A stretch of 64,000 nt of DNA, taken from positions 1 through 64,000 of the forward strand of contig NZ_JNZZ01000004.1 in assembly GCF_000717645.1 (NCBI RefSeq), written 5' to 3'. The DNA is from Streptomyces californicus. GTDB taxonomy: Bacteria; Actinomycetota; Actinomycetes; Streptomycetales; Streptomycetaceae. Below the pieces are notes generated by a model, which made no database searches, was not told the origin of the DNA, and saw nothing but the letters and a program-made list of their open reading frames with translations. Shown one piece after another: positions 31,917-43,524 of this stretch. The translations under genes were made by a program, and so were the position numbers. The first letter of the stretch is position 1; each line of letters starts with the position of its first letter.

Positions 31917-33242
31917 TCAGGCAGCCGCCTCACCGCACGGCAGCACCGCCGACACCCGGAAGCCCCCCGCCTCCGTCGGACCGGACACGAAGACACCCCC
32001 CAGCCCCAGCACCCGCTCCCGCATCCCCACCAGACCGTTCCCCCCGCTCGGCAACCCCGCATCGGCCGCCGCCACATCCGACGGACCGTTCTCCACCTGC
32101 ATCGCGACCTCCCCACCCCGATGCGCGAGCCGCACCCACGTCTTCGCACCCGCCGCATGCTTGTGCACGTTCGTCAACGCCTCCTGCACCACCCGGAACG
32201 CCGTCTGCTCCACCTCCGGCGCATACGGCCGCGCCTCACCGTCCACCGACAACTCCACGACCATCCCCGCCTGCCGCGACTGCGCCACCAACTCCTCCAG
32301 CTCCCGCAGCCGGGGCCCCTCCTCCGACACCACCACGGCCGCGGCCTCACCGGCCGCCCGCCGCACCGACGCCAACGGAACCCCGCCCGCCGCAGCCGGC
32401 GCCGTCAACGCCTCCCCCGTCCGCAACACCCCGAGCATCTCCCGCAACTCCGTCAACGCCTGCCGGCCCATGTCCCCCACCAGCGCCGCGTTGCGCACCG
32501 CCTTCGCCGGATCCTTCGGCGCCACCGCCTGCAGAGCCGCGGCATGCACCACCATCAGACTCACCCGGTGGGCGACCACGTCATGCATCTCCCGGGCGAT
32601 CCGCGTCCGCTCCTCCGTACGCGCCCACTCCGCCCGCTCCTCCGCCCGGTCCGCCAGCAGCGACAACTCCCGCTCCAGCGAATCCGCCCGCTCCCGCAGA
32701 CTCTCCATCAACCGGCGCCGCGCCCCTATGTACAGGCCGAACAACACCGACGGCGCCGTCAGCCCCACCGCCATGAACACCGACATCAACGGGACGTACC
32801 AGTCCCCGGGCCCGAAGTCCGCCTGCTCCGCCACGCTCTGCCGCAACCGCACATACGTGACGATGAACGTCCCCACCAGCGCCATCCCCGCCAGCACGAC
32901 GGTGATCCGGCGCGGCACCTCGGACGCCGCCAGCGTGTAGAGGCCCACCAGGGCCATCAGGAAACCCATCTCGGCGGGCGTCATCGCGATCGTCACGAGC
33001 ACCACGGCGATCGGCCACCGCCGACGCACCAGCAGCACCGAACCCGCCAACAGCCCGATCACCACGCCCACCGGCACCGGCAACCCGGTGTTCCCGGCGA
33101 ACTCCACCCCCTCCAGGCCACACTCCAGCGCCGAAACCAGCGCCAGTCCCACGTCCAGGGCGACACTCCGCCGCCGCTCCCACCACCAGTAGCCGCGGGT
33201 GGTCGATCCCGCCGCTTCCCGGTCTGCCCCCGTTGCGGTCAT
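31917..33242 (-). CDS. Orphan NarL-type sensor histidine kinase
   Basis: 441 aa. Several membrane helices in residues 30-185 (for example VPVGVVIGLLAGSVLLVRR, ITVVLAGMALVGTFIV), a coiled-coil, HisKA_3 phospho-acceptor ERTRIAREMHDVVAHR (His near 230), HATPase N-box QEALTNVHKHA (about 364) and C-terminal GNGLVGMRERVLGLGG. This kinase class normally sits next to a NarL/LuxR response regulator, but none is adjacent; the orphan regulators at 46 and 53 kb are candidates. ATG 33242 chosen because upstream sequence is not coding in style. Stops 4 nt from the convergent XRE gene. Confidence 0.9.
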   Translation of the reverse strand: MTATGADREAAGSTTRGYWWWERRRSVALDVGLALVSALECGLEGVEFAGNTGLPVPVGVVIGLLAGSVLLVRRRWPIAVVLVTIAMTPAEMGFLMALVGLYTLAASEVPRRITVVLAGMALVGTFIVTYVRLRQSVAEQADFGPGDWYVPLMSVFMAVGLTAPSVLFGLYIGARRRLMESLRERADSLERELSLLADRAEERAEWARTEERTRIAREMHDVVAHRVSLMVVHAAALQAVAPKDPAKAVRNAALVGDMGRQALTELREMLGVLRTGEALTAPAAAGGVPLASVRRAAGEAAAVVVSEEGPRLRELEELVAQSRQAGMVVELSVDGEARPYAPEVEQTAFRVVQEALTNVHKHAAGAKTWVRLAHRGGEVAMQVENGPSDVAAADAGLPSGGNGLVGMRERVLGLGGVFVSGPTEAGGFRVSAVLPCGEAAA

Positions 33243-33398
33243 GGCATCCACCCTACGGGCGGACGCGGCGCGATTCCGGGGGACCGGCAACAGCACGTTC
33301 CGCGTTCGAACAAGCACGAAACACATACCGATCGCCCGAAATGGCGAATCGACCACGCTTTCGACCCGGAGGTTCGCATTCCGGACGACACTCACCGT

Positions 33399-34256
33399 AT
33401 GACGGAAACCACAGGCAAGTACGCCGACTTCGAAGGATTACGCGCCCAGGCGGTGGCGCTGCGCCGGGAGGGGCTGAGCGTCCGGCAGATCAGGGATCGG
33501 CTCAAGGTCTTCAACAACGACATGCTCCACCGCCTCCTCCAGGGCGAGCCCGCCCCGGAGTGGACCAAACGCCCCCGCGCCAAGGACGACCTGCGGGAGA
33601 AGGCCCGGGAGCTACGGCTCCAGGGCATGACCTACGACCAGATCCAGGTGGAGCTGGGATGCTCGAAGAGTTCGATCTCGCTCTGGGTGCGGGACCTGCC
33701 GAAGCCGGAGCCGCGCTACACAGAGGAAGAACGCCTCGCCCGAATGAACGCGGGATTGGCGAACCTCCGCGCAGGCCAGGACCGGGAGAGGGTGGAGACG
33801 AAGCGGGCCGCACGCGAATCCATCGGCAAGCTGTCCGACCGAGAGCTCTTCATCGCCGGGGTCACGCTCTACTGGGCGGAGGGCATGAAGGACAAGCCGT
33901 ACAGCCGCCGGGAGTCACTGCTCTTCATCAACAGCGATCCCAACGTGATCAAGGTCTACCTGAGGTGGCTCGACCTGCTGGGCGTCGCCCGGGACCGCCT
34001 GCACATCCGCGTCAGCATTCACGAGTCGGGGGACGCTCCGGGGGCCGAACGCTTCTGGTCGGACGTGACAGGAGTGCCTCGGACCGCCTTCATGAGAGCA
34101 ACGCTCAAGAAGCACAACCCCAAGACCAATCGCAGGAACACCGGCGCGACGTACCACGGCTGCCTCGTCATCTACGTGACCAAAAGCGCCGAGCTCTATC
34201 GTCGCGTGGAGGGCGCTTGGTACGGCATAGTGTTGGGTGCCGGTCCGGCGAGCTGA
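33399..34256 (+). CDS. HTH protein with LAGLIDADG-like C-terminal region; TTA codon
   Basis: 285 aa. Two helix-turn-helix-like segments: ALRREGLSVRQIRDRLKV (about 22-40) and LRLQGMTYDQIQVELGCSKS then SISLWV (about 70-95). Residues about 148-160 read FIAGVTLYWAEG, close to the xxAGxxxxWAEG form of LAGLIDADG motifs, followed by FINSDPNVIKVYLRWL, as in homing-endonuclease-like domains. A second clear acidic motif is not evident, so it may be a DNA-binding relative rather than a nuclease. Codon 14 is TTA (33438-33440). It ends 27 nt before tRNA-Gln. Function inferred; family uncertain. Confidence 0.65.
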   Translation: MTETTGKYADFEGLRAQAVALRREGLSVRQIRDRLKVFNNDMLHRLLQGEPAPEWTKRPRAKDDLREKARELRLQGMTYDQIQVELGCSKSSISLWVRDLPKPEPRYTEEERLARMNAGLANLRAGQDRERVETKRAARESIGKLSDRELFIAGVTLYWAEGMKDKPYSRRESLLFINSDPNVIKVYLRWLDLLGVARDRLHIRVSIHESGDAPGAERFWSDVTGVPRTAFMRATLKKHNPKTNRRNTGATYHGCLVIYVTKSAELYRRVEGAWYGIVLGAGPAS

Positions 34257-34283
34257 CGTAATGTCCGGTTCGGTCGGAATTAA

Positions 34284-34356
34284 TCCCCCATGGTGTAATC
34301 AGGCAGCACTGCGAGTTTTGGTCTCGTATGTCCAGGTTCAAATCCTGGTGGGGGAG
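34284..34356 (+). tRNA. tRNA-Gln (anticodon UUG)
   Basis: 73 nt cloverleaf: acceptor arms TCCCCCA and TGGGGGA pair perfectly; anticodon stem GCGAG/CTCGT with loop TTTTGGT (anticodon TTG); T arm CCAGG-TTCAAAT-CCTGG. CCA is not encoded. It reads CAA, a rare codon in this genome. Immediately upstream of glmU. Confidence 0.95.
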
Positions 34357-34465
34357 CTCCTGCACGCGGGCCCCGACCACACCGGTCGGGGCCCGCCCCC
34401 GTTTCCGGTGGAGACACCCCCGGTATCCTGCGGATGACCACCACCCGAAGCCGAAGGGCACATCC

Positions 34466-35908
34466 GTGAGCGCAACCAGCCCGGCAGCCGTCGTCGTCCT
34501 CGCAGCGGGTGAGGGCACCCGCATGAAGTCGAAGACTCCCAAGGTTCTGCACGAGATCTCCGGGCGTTCGCTCGTCGGACATGTCGTCGCCGCCGCCCGT
34601 GAGCTGGACCCCCAGCACCTCGTCGTGGTCGTCGGACACGCCAGCGAGCAGGTCACCGCGCACCTGAACGCCGGCGTCGCCCCCGTCCGCACCGCCTTCC
34701 AGGCCGAGCAGAACGGCACGGGGCACGCCGTCCGCATGGGGCTCGACGAGCTCGGCGGGGTCGTCGACGGGACCGTGATCGTTGTCTGCGGCGACACCCC
34801 GCTGCTGTCCGGCGAGACGCTGGGCGCGCTGGCGGCGACCCACGCCGCCGACGGCAACGCTGTCACCGTGCTGAGCGCCGAGGTCCCCGACTCCACCGGT
34901 TACGGGCGCATCGTGCGCGACGCGGTCTCCGGCGCGGTCACCGAGATCGTCGAGCACAAGGACGCCACCGACGAGCAGCGGGCGATCCGGGAGATCAACT
35001 CCGGGGTGTTCGCGTTCGACGGGCGGCTGCTGGCCGACGCGCTGGGCAAGGTGCGCACGGACAACAGTCAGGGCGAGGAGTACCTCACCGACGTGCTGTC
35101 GATCCTGCGCGAGGCCGGCCACCGGGTCGGGGCGTGCGTGGCGGGCGACCACCGGGAGATCCTCGGGATCAACAACCGGCTGCAGCTCTCCGAGGCCCGT
35201 CGTCTGCTGAACGAGCGGCTGCTGGAGCGGGCGATGCTGGCGGGCGTGACCGTGGTGGACCCGGCGTCCACGCTGATCGACGCGACGGTGACGTACGAGC
35301 GGGACGTGGTGGTGCACCCCGGGACGCAGTTGCTGGGGTCCACCCATCTCGCGGAGGACGCCGAGGTGGGGCCGAACTCGCGGCTCAGGGACACCGTCGT
35401 CGGCGCGGGCGCGCGGGTGGACAACTCGGTGACGGACTCGGCCGAGGTCGGTGCGGGGGCGTCGGTGGGTCCGTACGCGTATCTGCGGCCGGGGACGCGG
35501 CTGGGGACGAAGGCCAAGGCCGGTACGTACGTGGAGATGAAGAACGCGACCGTCGGGGAGGGCACGAAGGTGCCCCATCTCAGTTACGTGGGGGACGCGA
35601 CGATCGGGGACCACACCAACATCGGTGCGGCGAGCGTCTTCGTGAACTACGACGGGGTGGCCAAGCACCACACGACGATCGGCTCCCACTGCCGTACCGG
35701 TTCGGACAATATGTTTGTGGCACCCGTCACGGTCGGGGACGGGGTCTACACGGCCGCCGGGTCGGTCATCACGAAGGATGTGCCGGCCGGTTCGCTGGCC
35801 GTGGCCCGGGGCCAGCAGCGGAATATCGAGGGTTGGGTGGCCCGGAAGCGTCCGGGCAGCGCGGCCGCGCAGGCCGCTCAGGCGTCGGCGCAGGAGACCG
35901 ACGGGTAA
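34466..35908 (+). CDS. glmU: Bifunctional N-acetylglucosamine-1-phosphate uridyltransferase / glucosamine-1-phosphate acetyltransferase
   Basis: 480 aa, the expected length. The N-terminal pyrophosphorylase domain has VVLAAGEGTRMKSKTPKVL (about 9-27) and VVCGDTPLLSGETL; the C-terminal half is a left-handed beta-helix of hexapeptide repeats (TYERDVVVHPG, IGDHTNIGAASVFVNYDG) with the acetyltransferase segment YLRPGTRLG and VEMKNA. It makes UDP-GlcNAc for peptidoglycan in two steps from GlcN-1-P. GTG 34466 follows GAAGGG at 7 nt. Followed by prs after 126 nt, probably co-transcribed. Confidence 0.97.
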   Translation: MSATSPAAVVVLAAGEGTRMKSKTPKVLHEISGRSLVGHVVAAARELDPQHLVVVVGHASEQVTAHLNAGVAPVRTAFQAEQNGTGHAVRMGLDELGGVVDGTVIVVCGDTPLLSGETLGALAATHAADGNAVTVLSAEVPDSTGYGRIVRDAVSGAVTEIVEHKDATDEQRAIREINSGVFAFDGRLLADALGKVRTDNSQGEEYLTDVLSILREAGHRVGACVAGDHREILGINNRLQLSEARRLLNERLLERAMLAGVTVVDPASTLIDATVTYERDVVVHPGTQLLGSTHLAEDAEVGPNSRLRDTVVGAGARVDNSVTDSAEVGAGASVGPYAYLRPGTRLGTKAKAGTYVEMKNATVGEGTKVPHLSYVGDATIGDHTNIGAASVFVNYDGVAKHHTTIGSHCRTGSDNMFVAPVTVGDGVYTAAGSVITKDVPAGSLAVARGQQRNIEGWVARKRPGSAAAQAAQASAQETDG

Positions 35909-36034
35909 AGCTGACCGGAAACAGGTGCGCCGGTGACGGCGTACCGTGATAGATGCTCACCCCATTTCGGCTGGCTCGTTGCACCTCGGGACCTATGCGT
36001 GCGGCGCCAGAAACACGTCTGAGGAGACTGTGCT

Positions 36035-37012
36035 GTGACCGGGATCAAGACGACCGGCGAGAAGAAACTGATGCTCTTCTCCGGCCGCGCCCACCCCGAG
36101 CTGGCCGAGGAGGTCGCCCATCAGCTGGGAGTCGGTCTCGTGCCGACGAAGGCGTTCGATTTCGCCAACGGTGAGATCTATGTGCGGTTCCAGGAGTCGG
36201 CACGTGGCGCGGACTGCTTCCTGATCCAGAGCCACACGGCTCCGATCAACAAGTGGATCATGGAGCAGTTGATCATGCTGGACGCGTTGAAGCGCGCGTC
36301 GGCCCGTTCGATCACGGTGATCGTGCCGTTCTACGGGTATGCCCGTCAGGACAAGAAGCACAAGGGCCGTGAGCCGATCTCGGCGCGGCTGATCGCGGAT
36401 CTGATGAAGACGGCGGGTGCGGACCGGATCCTCACGGTGGATCTGCACACGGACCAGATCCAGGGCTTCTTCGACGGTCCGGTGGACCACCTGTTCGCGC
36501 TGCCGATCCTGGCGGACTACGTGGGTGCGAAGGTCGACCGGTCCAAGCTGACGATCGTGTCTCCGGACGCGGGTCGGGTGCGGGTCGCCGACCGTTGGTG
36601 CGACCGGCTGGACGCGCCGCTGGCGATCGTGCACAAGCGGCGTGACAAGGACGTGCCGAACCAGGTCTCGGTGCACGAGGTCGTGGGTAACGTCGAGGGC
36701 CGGGTGTGTGTGCTGGTCGACGACATGATCGACACGGGTGGCACGATCTGTGCGGCGGCGGACGCCCTGTTCGCGCACGGTGCGGAGGATGTCATCGTGA
36801 CGGCGACGCACGGGGTGCTGTCGGGTCCGGCGGCGGACCGGTTGAAGAATTCGAAGGTGAGCGAGTTCGTGTTCACGGACACGCTGCCGACCCCGGGTGA
36901 GCTGGAGCTGGACAAGATCACGGTGTTGTCGATCGCTCCGACGATCGCGCGTGCGGTGCGTGAGGTGTTCGAGGACGGTTCGGTGACGAGCCTCTTCGAG
37001 GAGCAGGGCTGA
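36035..37012 (+). CDS. prs: Ribose-phosphate pyrophosphokinase
   Basis: 325 aa, GTG with GAGGAG. Shows the flexible loop ARQDKKHKGREPISARL (about 108-124) and the PRPP-binding loop VLVDDMIDTGGTIC (about 228-241), plus catalytic HTDQIQGFF. Class I enzyme making PRPP from ribose-5-P and ATP for nucleotide, His and Trp synthesis. Position directly after glmU is conserved in many bacteria. A GC-rich hairpin follows the stop. Confidence 0.97.
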   Translation: MTGIKTTGEKKLMLFSGRAHPELAEEVAHQLGVGLVPTKAFDFANGEIYVRFQESARGADCFLIQSHTAPINKWIMEQLIMLDALKRASARSITVIVPFYGYARQDKKHKGREPISARLIADLMKTAGADRILTVDLHTDQIQGFFDGPVDHLFALPILADYVGAKVDRSKLTIVSPDAGRVRVADRWCDRLDAPLAIVHKRRDKDVPNQVSVHEVVGNVEGRVCVLVDDMIDTGGTICAAADALFAHGAEDVIVTATHGVLSGPAADRLKNSKVSEFVFTDTLPTPGELELDKITVLSIAPTIARAVREVFEDGSVTSLFEEQG

Positions 37013-37016
37013 CGAG

Positions 37017-37037
37017 CGCGGGGCTTCCGGCCCCGCG
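37017..37037 (+). terminator. Hairpin after prs
   Basis: CGCGGGG (37017-37023) pairs with CCCCGCG (37031-37037), 7-nt loop, right after the prs stop. Separates prs from the rplY promoter; TAGACT near 37073 is a plausible -10 for rplY. Confidence 0.7.
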
Positions 37038-37221
37038 TTGATCCACTTTGGGGTGCGGCCTCCCTGCCGGGTAGACTCAGGGAGTTGCTCGGCGAGGGAG
37101 GCCGTACTTGTGTACGGCGGTCCGTTATCGACGCGCTCTTCGTAGCAGGCCTGTCGTGGGCCGGGTGACCGTTCGTGTTCCGTCTTCCGACGGCTCACCC
37201 CATCTGACGAGGAGTGCAACC

Positions 37222-37815
37222 ATGGCTGAGATCAAGCTCGCCAACGAGGTCCGTACCGAGTTCGGCAAGGGCGCCGCCCGCCGTATCCGTCGTGCCGACA
37301 AGGTTCCCGGTGTGGTCTACGGCCACGGTGCCGAGCCGGTTCACGTCACGCTGCCGGGTCACGAGCTGCTGCTGGCGCTGCGTACGGCCAACGTGCTGAT
37401 CGGTCTGGAGATCGAGGGCAAGAGCGCGCTGGTCATCCCGAAGGCCGTGCAGCGTCACCCCCTCAAGGGCACCATCGAGCACGTCGACCTGCTGACGGTG
37501 AAGCGGGGCGAGAAGGTCGAGGTCGAGATCGCGGTGCAGACCGAGGGCGACCTGGCGCCGGGTGCCAACCTGCTGGAGTTCGTCCAGAACACGCTGCTGG
37601 TCGAGGCCGAGGCCACCCACATCCCCGAGTCCGTCACGGTCTCGGTCGCGGGTCTGGACGCCGGTGACTCGATCGTCGCGAAGGACATCGAGCTGCCCAA
37701 GGGCTCCACGCTGGCCGGTGACGAGGACGCCATCGTGATCCAGGTCGTCGCCGCGCAGGCCGAGGAGCCGGCCGCGGACGAGGCCGCCGCCGAGGACGAG
37801 GCTGCCGAGGCCTGA
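37222..37815 (+). CDS. rplY: 50S ribosomal protein L25 / general stress protein Ctc
   Basis: 197 aa, long TL5/CTC form. N-terminal 5S-rRNA-binding domain (KLANEVRTEFGKGAARRIR, VPGVVYGHG, AVQRHPLKGTIEHVDLL) and C-terminal beta domain (VSVAGLDAGDSIVAKDIELP) are both complete, with an acidic Ala/Glu tail of about 20 residues. Binds 5S rRNA at the central protuberance. ATG 37222 has GAGGAG. A 209-nt upstream leader suggests its own promoter. Confidence 0.97.
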   Translation: MAEIKLANEVRTEFGKGAARRIRRADKVPGVVYGHGAEPVHVTLPGHELLLALRTANVLIGLEIEGKSALVIPKAVQRHPLKGTIEHVDLLTVKRGEKVEVEIAVQTEGDLAPGANLLEFVQNTLLVEAEATHIPESVTVSVAGLDAGDSIVAKDIELPKGSTLAGDEDAIVIQVVAAQAEEPAADEAAAEDEAAEA

Positions 37816-37956
37816 GCCTCCGCGTTCTCCGTCGCGTCGGCCCCGGTCGCGTGACATGCTCCACCTGCCTGACCGACGGGGTGGTGGTTCCCTTGCGGGA
37901 GCCGCCGCCCCGTTCGCCTGCTACCGCCCGTACGCGTACGAGGAGACCGAGCGCTG

Positions 37957-38550
37957 ATGTCCGACGCCACCGACCCCTGGCTCATCGTGGGCCTGGGCAA
38001 TCCCGGGCCCGACTACGCGGCGAACCGGCACAATGTCGGGTTCATGACCGTGGATCTGCTGGCGACCCGGATCGGCGGGAAGTTCAAGCGGGCGCAGAAG
38101 GCGCAGGCGCAGGTGGTGGAGGGGCGGATCGGTCCGCCGGGTCCGGGGAGTCGGCGGGTGGTGCTGGTGAAGCCGATGTCGTACATGAATCTGTCGGGTG
38201 GGCCGGTGACGGCGCTGCGGGATTTCTACAAGGTGCCGTTGGACCATGTGGTGGCGGTGCACGACGAGTTGGATGTGGAGTACGGGTCGCTGCGGTTGAA
38301 GCTGGGCGGTGGGGACAACGGGCACAACGGGCTGAAGTCGATGACGAAGGCGATGGGTCCGGAGTATCACCGGGTGCGGTTCGGGATCGGGCGGCCGCCG
38401 GGGCGGATGCAGGTGGCGGATTTCGTGCTGAGGGATTTCTCGTCCACGGAGCGCAAGGAGTTGGCGTTCCTGGTGGACCGGTCGGCGGATGCGGTGGAGT
38501 GTCTGCTGGCGGAGGGGTTGGAGCGGGCGCAGAGCGCGTACAACTCCTGA
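37957..38550 (+). CDS. pth: Peptidyl-tRNA hydrolase
   Basis: 197 aa. Contains the Pth signature: LIVGLGNPGPDYAANRHNVG with catalytic His in NRHN, KPMSYMNLSG, HDELDVEYG and GHNGLKS. Cleaves peptidyl-tRNA released prematurely from ribosomes. Downstream of rplY (L25), a conserved neighbour. ATG 37957 has GAGGAGA about 11 nt upstream. Followed by a bidirectional terminator. Confidence 0.97.
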   Translation: MSDATDPWLIVGLGNPGPDYAANRHNVGFMTVDLLATRIGGKFKRAQKAQAQVVEGRIGPPGPGSRRVVLVKPMSYMNLSGGPVTALRDFYKVPLDHVVAVHDELDVEYGSLRLKLGGGDNGHNGLKSMTKAMGPEYHRVRFGIGRPPGRMQVADFVLRDFSSTERKELAFLVDRSADAVECLLAEGLERAQSAYNS

Positions 38551-38630
38551 GCGGTGCCGGTGTGGGCGGTGTCCGGGTGGGTGGTCGGTCGGTGTGTCCG
38601 GCTGCTCGGGTTGTCGTCGGTGGTGGTGTG

Positions 38631-38679
38631 CGGGGCGGTCCTGCCGGTGCGATGTTCGTCGCGCGGCGGGACCGCCCCG
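38631..38679. terminator. Bidirectional terminator between pth and ppc
   Basis: CGGGGCGGTCC (38631-38641) and GGACCGCCCCG (38669-38679) are perfect 11-bp arms around a 27-nt loop, between converging genes. Confidence 0.75.
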
Positions 38680-38704
38680 TTGCGTGTGCTGCTTCGTGTG
38701 CGGG

Positions 38705-41434
<2,730 letters not shown>

Positions 41435-41821
41435 GGTGTGCGGCTCCTTGCAGTGAATGAGGAGGTGCGTTCGCTTCGCCGTCCCCTTGTGGGTGGGGGC
41501 GGGTGGCGGGGTCCGGGGCCCTGCGGCTGGCAGCGGTGCTGTCGCCACGCCCCGGCGAGCGGGTGCGGACCGCGCTGTCCGACCCTCCCAGGATAGGTGT
41601 CGTCGCAGGCGGCGCGTCCGGTGGCCCGGGGGCGTGGGCGCCGCTCGGGACGGACCCGGGCGGGTATCCCCTACCCCGGGCGCGGGTGGGCTATCGCGGC
41701 TGACGGGTGGGAGCGGCCTCTCGTGTTGTGGTACCGGTCACTGCCATACTTACCAAGCCGTAGGTTACGGAACCGTAGCCACGGCCGTCCGAGCGTTCTC
41801 CTCACCCTCAGAGGTGTCCCT
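41435..41821. other. Divergent region between ppc and the desaturase
   Basis: 387 nt. The left part is the ppc leader with no clear motif recognised; the right part holds a -10-like CATACT ending at 41750 and the operator-like repeats 41758-41777. No gene seen. Confidence 0.55.
41758..41777. promoter_or_regulatory. Operator-like CCGTA/TACGG half-site cluster before the desaturase
   Basis: CCGTA (41758-41762), TACGG (41766-41770) and CCGTA (41773-41777) alternate, giving overlapping inverted repeats with 3- and 2-nt spacers. It lies just after a -10-like CATACT and 45-64 nt before the desaturase GTG, ideal for repression by the TetR protein encoded as the second gene. Confidence 0.6.
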
Positions 41822-42808
41822 GTGCCGAGTACTCCCCCTGTGATCGACGGGACCGAGCCGTCCGAGGCGGTGGCGGCGCCGTTGCCGCCCGCCACGCTGG
41901 GCGGCGACAGCAAGCGGTCGATCGAGCAGTTCGCGCTGCTGGCGTTCATCGTGGTGCCGTTCGTGGCGCTGGTCGCGGCGGTGCCGTTGGCGTGGGGGTG
42001 GGGGGTGAGCTGGCTGGACGTGGGTCTGCTGGTGGCGATGTACTTCATCGGGTGCCACGGGATCACGATCGGTTTCCACCGGTACTTCACGCACGGTTCG
42101 TTCAAGGCGAAGCGGCCGTTGCGGATCGCGTTGGCGGTGATGGGTTCGCTGGCGGTGGAGGGGCCCGTGGTGCGGTGGGTGGCGGATCACCGCAAGCACC
42201 ACCGGTTCTCGGACGCGGAGGGTGATCCGCATTCGCCGTGGCGGTTCGGGGAGAGTCTGCCGGCGCTGATGAAGGGCCTGTGGTGGGCGCACATCGGGTG
42301 GATGTTCGACGAGGAGCAGACGCCGCAGCAGAAGTACGCCCCCGATCTGATCAAGGATCCGGCGATCCGGGCGGTGTCCCGTCACTTTTTGACGTTCACG
42401 ATCGTCTCGTTGGCGATTCCGCCGCTGGTGGGCGGGTTGGTGACGGGGTCGTGGTGGGGTGCGGCGACGGCGTTCTTCTGGGGTTCGCTGGTGCGGGTGG
42501 CGCTGCTGCACCATGTGACGTGGTCGATCAACTCGATCTGTCACGCGGTGGGGAAGCGGCCGTTCAAGTCGCGTGACCGGTCGGGGAACGTGTGGTGGCT
42601 GGCGGTGCTGTCGTGCGGCGAGTCGTGGCACAACCTGCACCACGCGGATCCGACGAGTGCCCGGCACGGGGTGATGCGGGGGCAGATCGACTCCAGCGCC
42701 CGGTTGATCCGCTGGTTCGAGGTGCTGGGCTGGGCCCATGACGTGCGGTGGCCGGATGCGGCGCGGATCGACTCCCGGCGCACGCGTGTACCGGCCGACG
42801 CGGCATGA
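41822..42808 (+). CDS. Delta-9-type fatty acyl desaturase (membrane di-iron)
   Basis: 328 aa, GTG with GAGGTG. Three histidine boxes: HRYFTH (about 84), HRKHH (about 123) and HNLHH (about 269), which bind two irons; four membrane helices in two pairs. Residue order fits the DesA3/acyl-CoA Delta-9 group, introducing a cis double bond to keep membranes fluid. Overlaps its TetR regulator gene by 4 nt, so feedback control by fatty-acid level is likely. The electron donor is not encoded here. Confidence 0.95.
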   Translation: MPSTPPVIDGTEPSEAVAAPLPPATLGGDSKRSIEQFALLAFIVVPFVALVAAVPLAWGWGVSWLDVGLLVAMYFIGCHGITIGFHRYFTHGSFKAKRPLRIALAVMGSLAVEGPVVRWVADHRKHHRFSDAEGDPHSPWRFGESLPALMKGLWWAHIGWMFDEEQTPQQKYAPDLIKDPAIRAVSRHFLTFTIVSLAIPPLVGGLVTGSWWGAATAFFWGSLVRVALLHHVTWSINSICHAVGKRPFKSRDRSGNVWWLAVLSCGESWHNLHHADPTSARHGVMRGQIDSSARLIRWFEVLGWAHDVRWPDAARIDSRRTRVPADAA

Positions 42809-43491
42809 TTGACGACGTGGCGACCGACTCCAGCACGAACAGCGAGAAGAGCAGGACTTCCTCCTCACGGCGGGCCCGTCGGGTCCGGATGACGGGGAAG
42901 GAGCGCCGCGAGCAGTTGCTGGACATCGGTCGCGCCCTGTTCGCGGACAAGGGGTTCGAGGGCACGTCGGTGGAGGAGATCGCGGCGCGTGCCGGGGTGT
43001 CCAAGCCGGTGGTGTACGAGCACTTCGGCGGCAAGGAGGGGCTGTACGCGGTGGTGGTCGACCGCGAGATGCGGCAGTTGCTGGACATGGTGACGGGGGC
43101 GCTGACGGCGGGTCATCCGCGGGAGCTGCTGGAGCAGGCGGCGTTCGCGTTGCTGGATTACATCGAGTCGTACACGGACGGTTTCCGGATCCTGGTGCGG
43201 GATTCGCCGGTGGCGCAGTCGACGGGGACGTTCGCTTCGCTGATCAGCGATATCGCGACGCAGGTGGAGGACATCCTGGGGCTGGAGTTCAAGGCGCGGG
43301 GTTTCGATCCGAAGCTGGCGCCGCTGTACGCGCAGGCGCTGGTGGGGATGGTGGCGTTGACGGGTCAGTGGTGGCTGGACGTGCGCAAGCCGAAGAAGGC
43401 CGAGGTGGCGGCCCATCTGGTGAATCTGTGCTGGCACGGGCTGGAGAACCTGGAGGCGAAGCCTCGGCTGATAGGGCACCGGAAGAGCTGA
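42805..43491 (+). CDS. TetR-family regulator, probable controller of the desaturase
   Basis: 228 aa, ATG overlapping the desaturase stop (ATGA). A Ser/Arg-rich N-terminal extension (about 28 aa) precedes the TetR HTH (LLDIGRALFADKGFEGTSVE, AARAGVSKPVVYEHFGGKE). The C-terminal ligand domain is helical (LLDYIESYTDGFRIL, LYAQALVGMVALTGQWW). The order desaturase-TetR recalls fatty-acid-sensing regulators of other bacteria (inference). A Rho-independent hairpin with a T run follows the gene. Confidence 0.92.
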   Translation: MIDDVATDSSTNSEKSRTSSSRRARRVRMTGKERREQLLDIGRALFADKGFEGTSVEEIAARAGVSKPVVYEHFGGKEGLYAVVVDREMRQLLDMVTGALTAGHPRELLEQAAFALLDYIESYTDGFRILVRDSPVAQSTGTFASLISDIATQVEDILGLEFKARGFDPKLAPLYAQALVGMVALTGQWWLDVRKPKKAEVAAHLVNLCWHGLENLEAKPRLIGHRKS

Positions 43492-43524
43492 TCGCGGCTG
43501 ATCACCGCTGATCGCGTAACCCTT

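Noticed and set aside
34332..34356. tRNA-Gln 3' end considered as an attachment site of an integrated element
   Set aside because: No second copy of this sequence and no integrase gene was noticed in the window.
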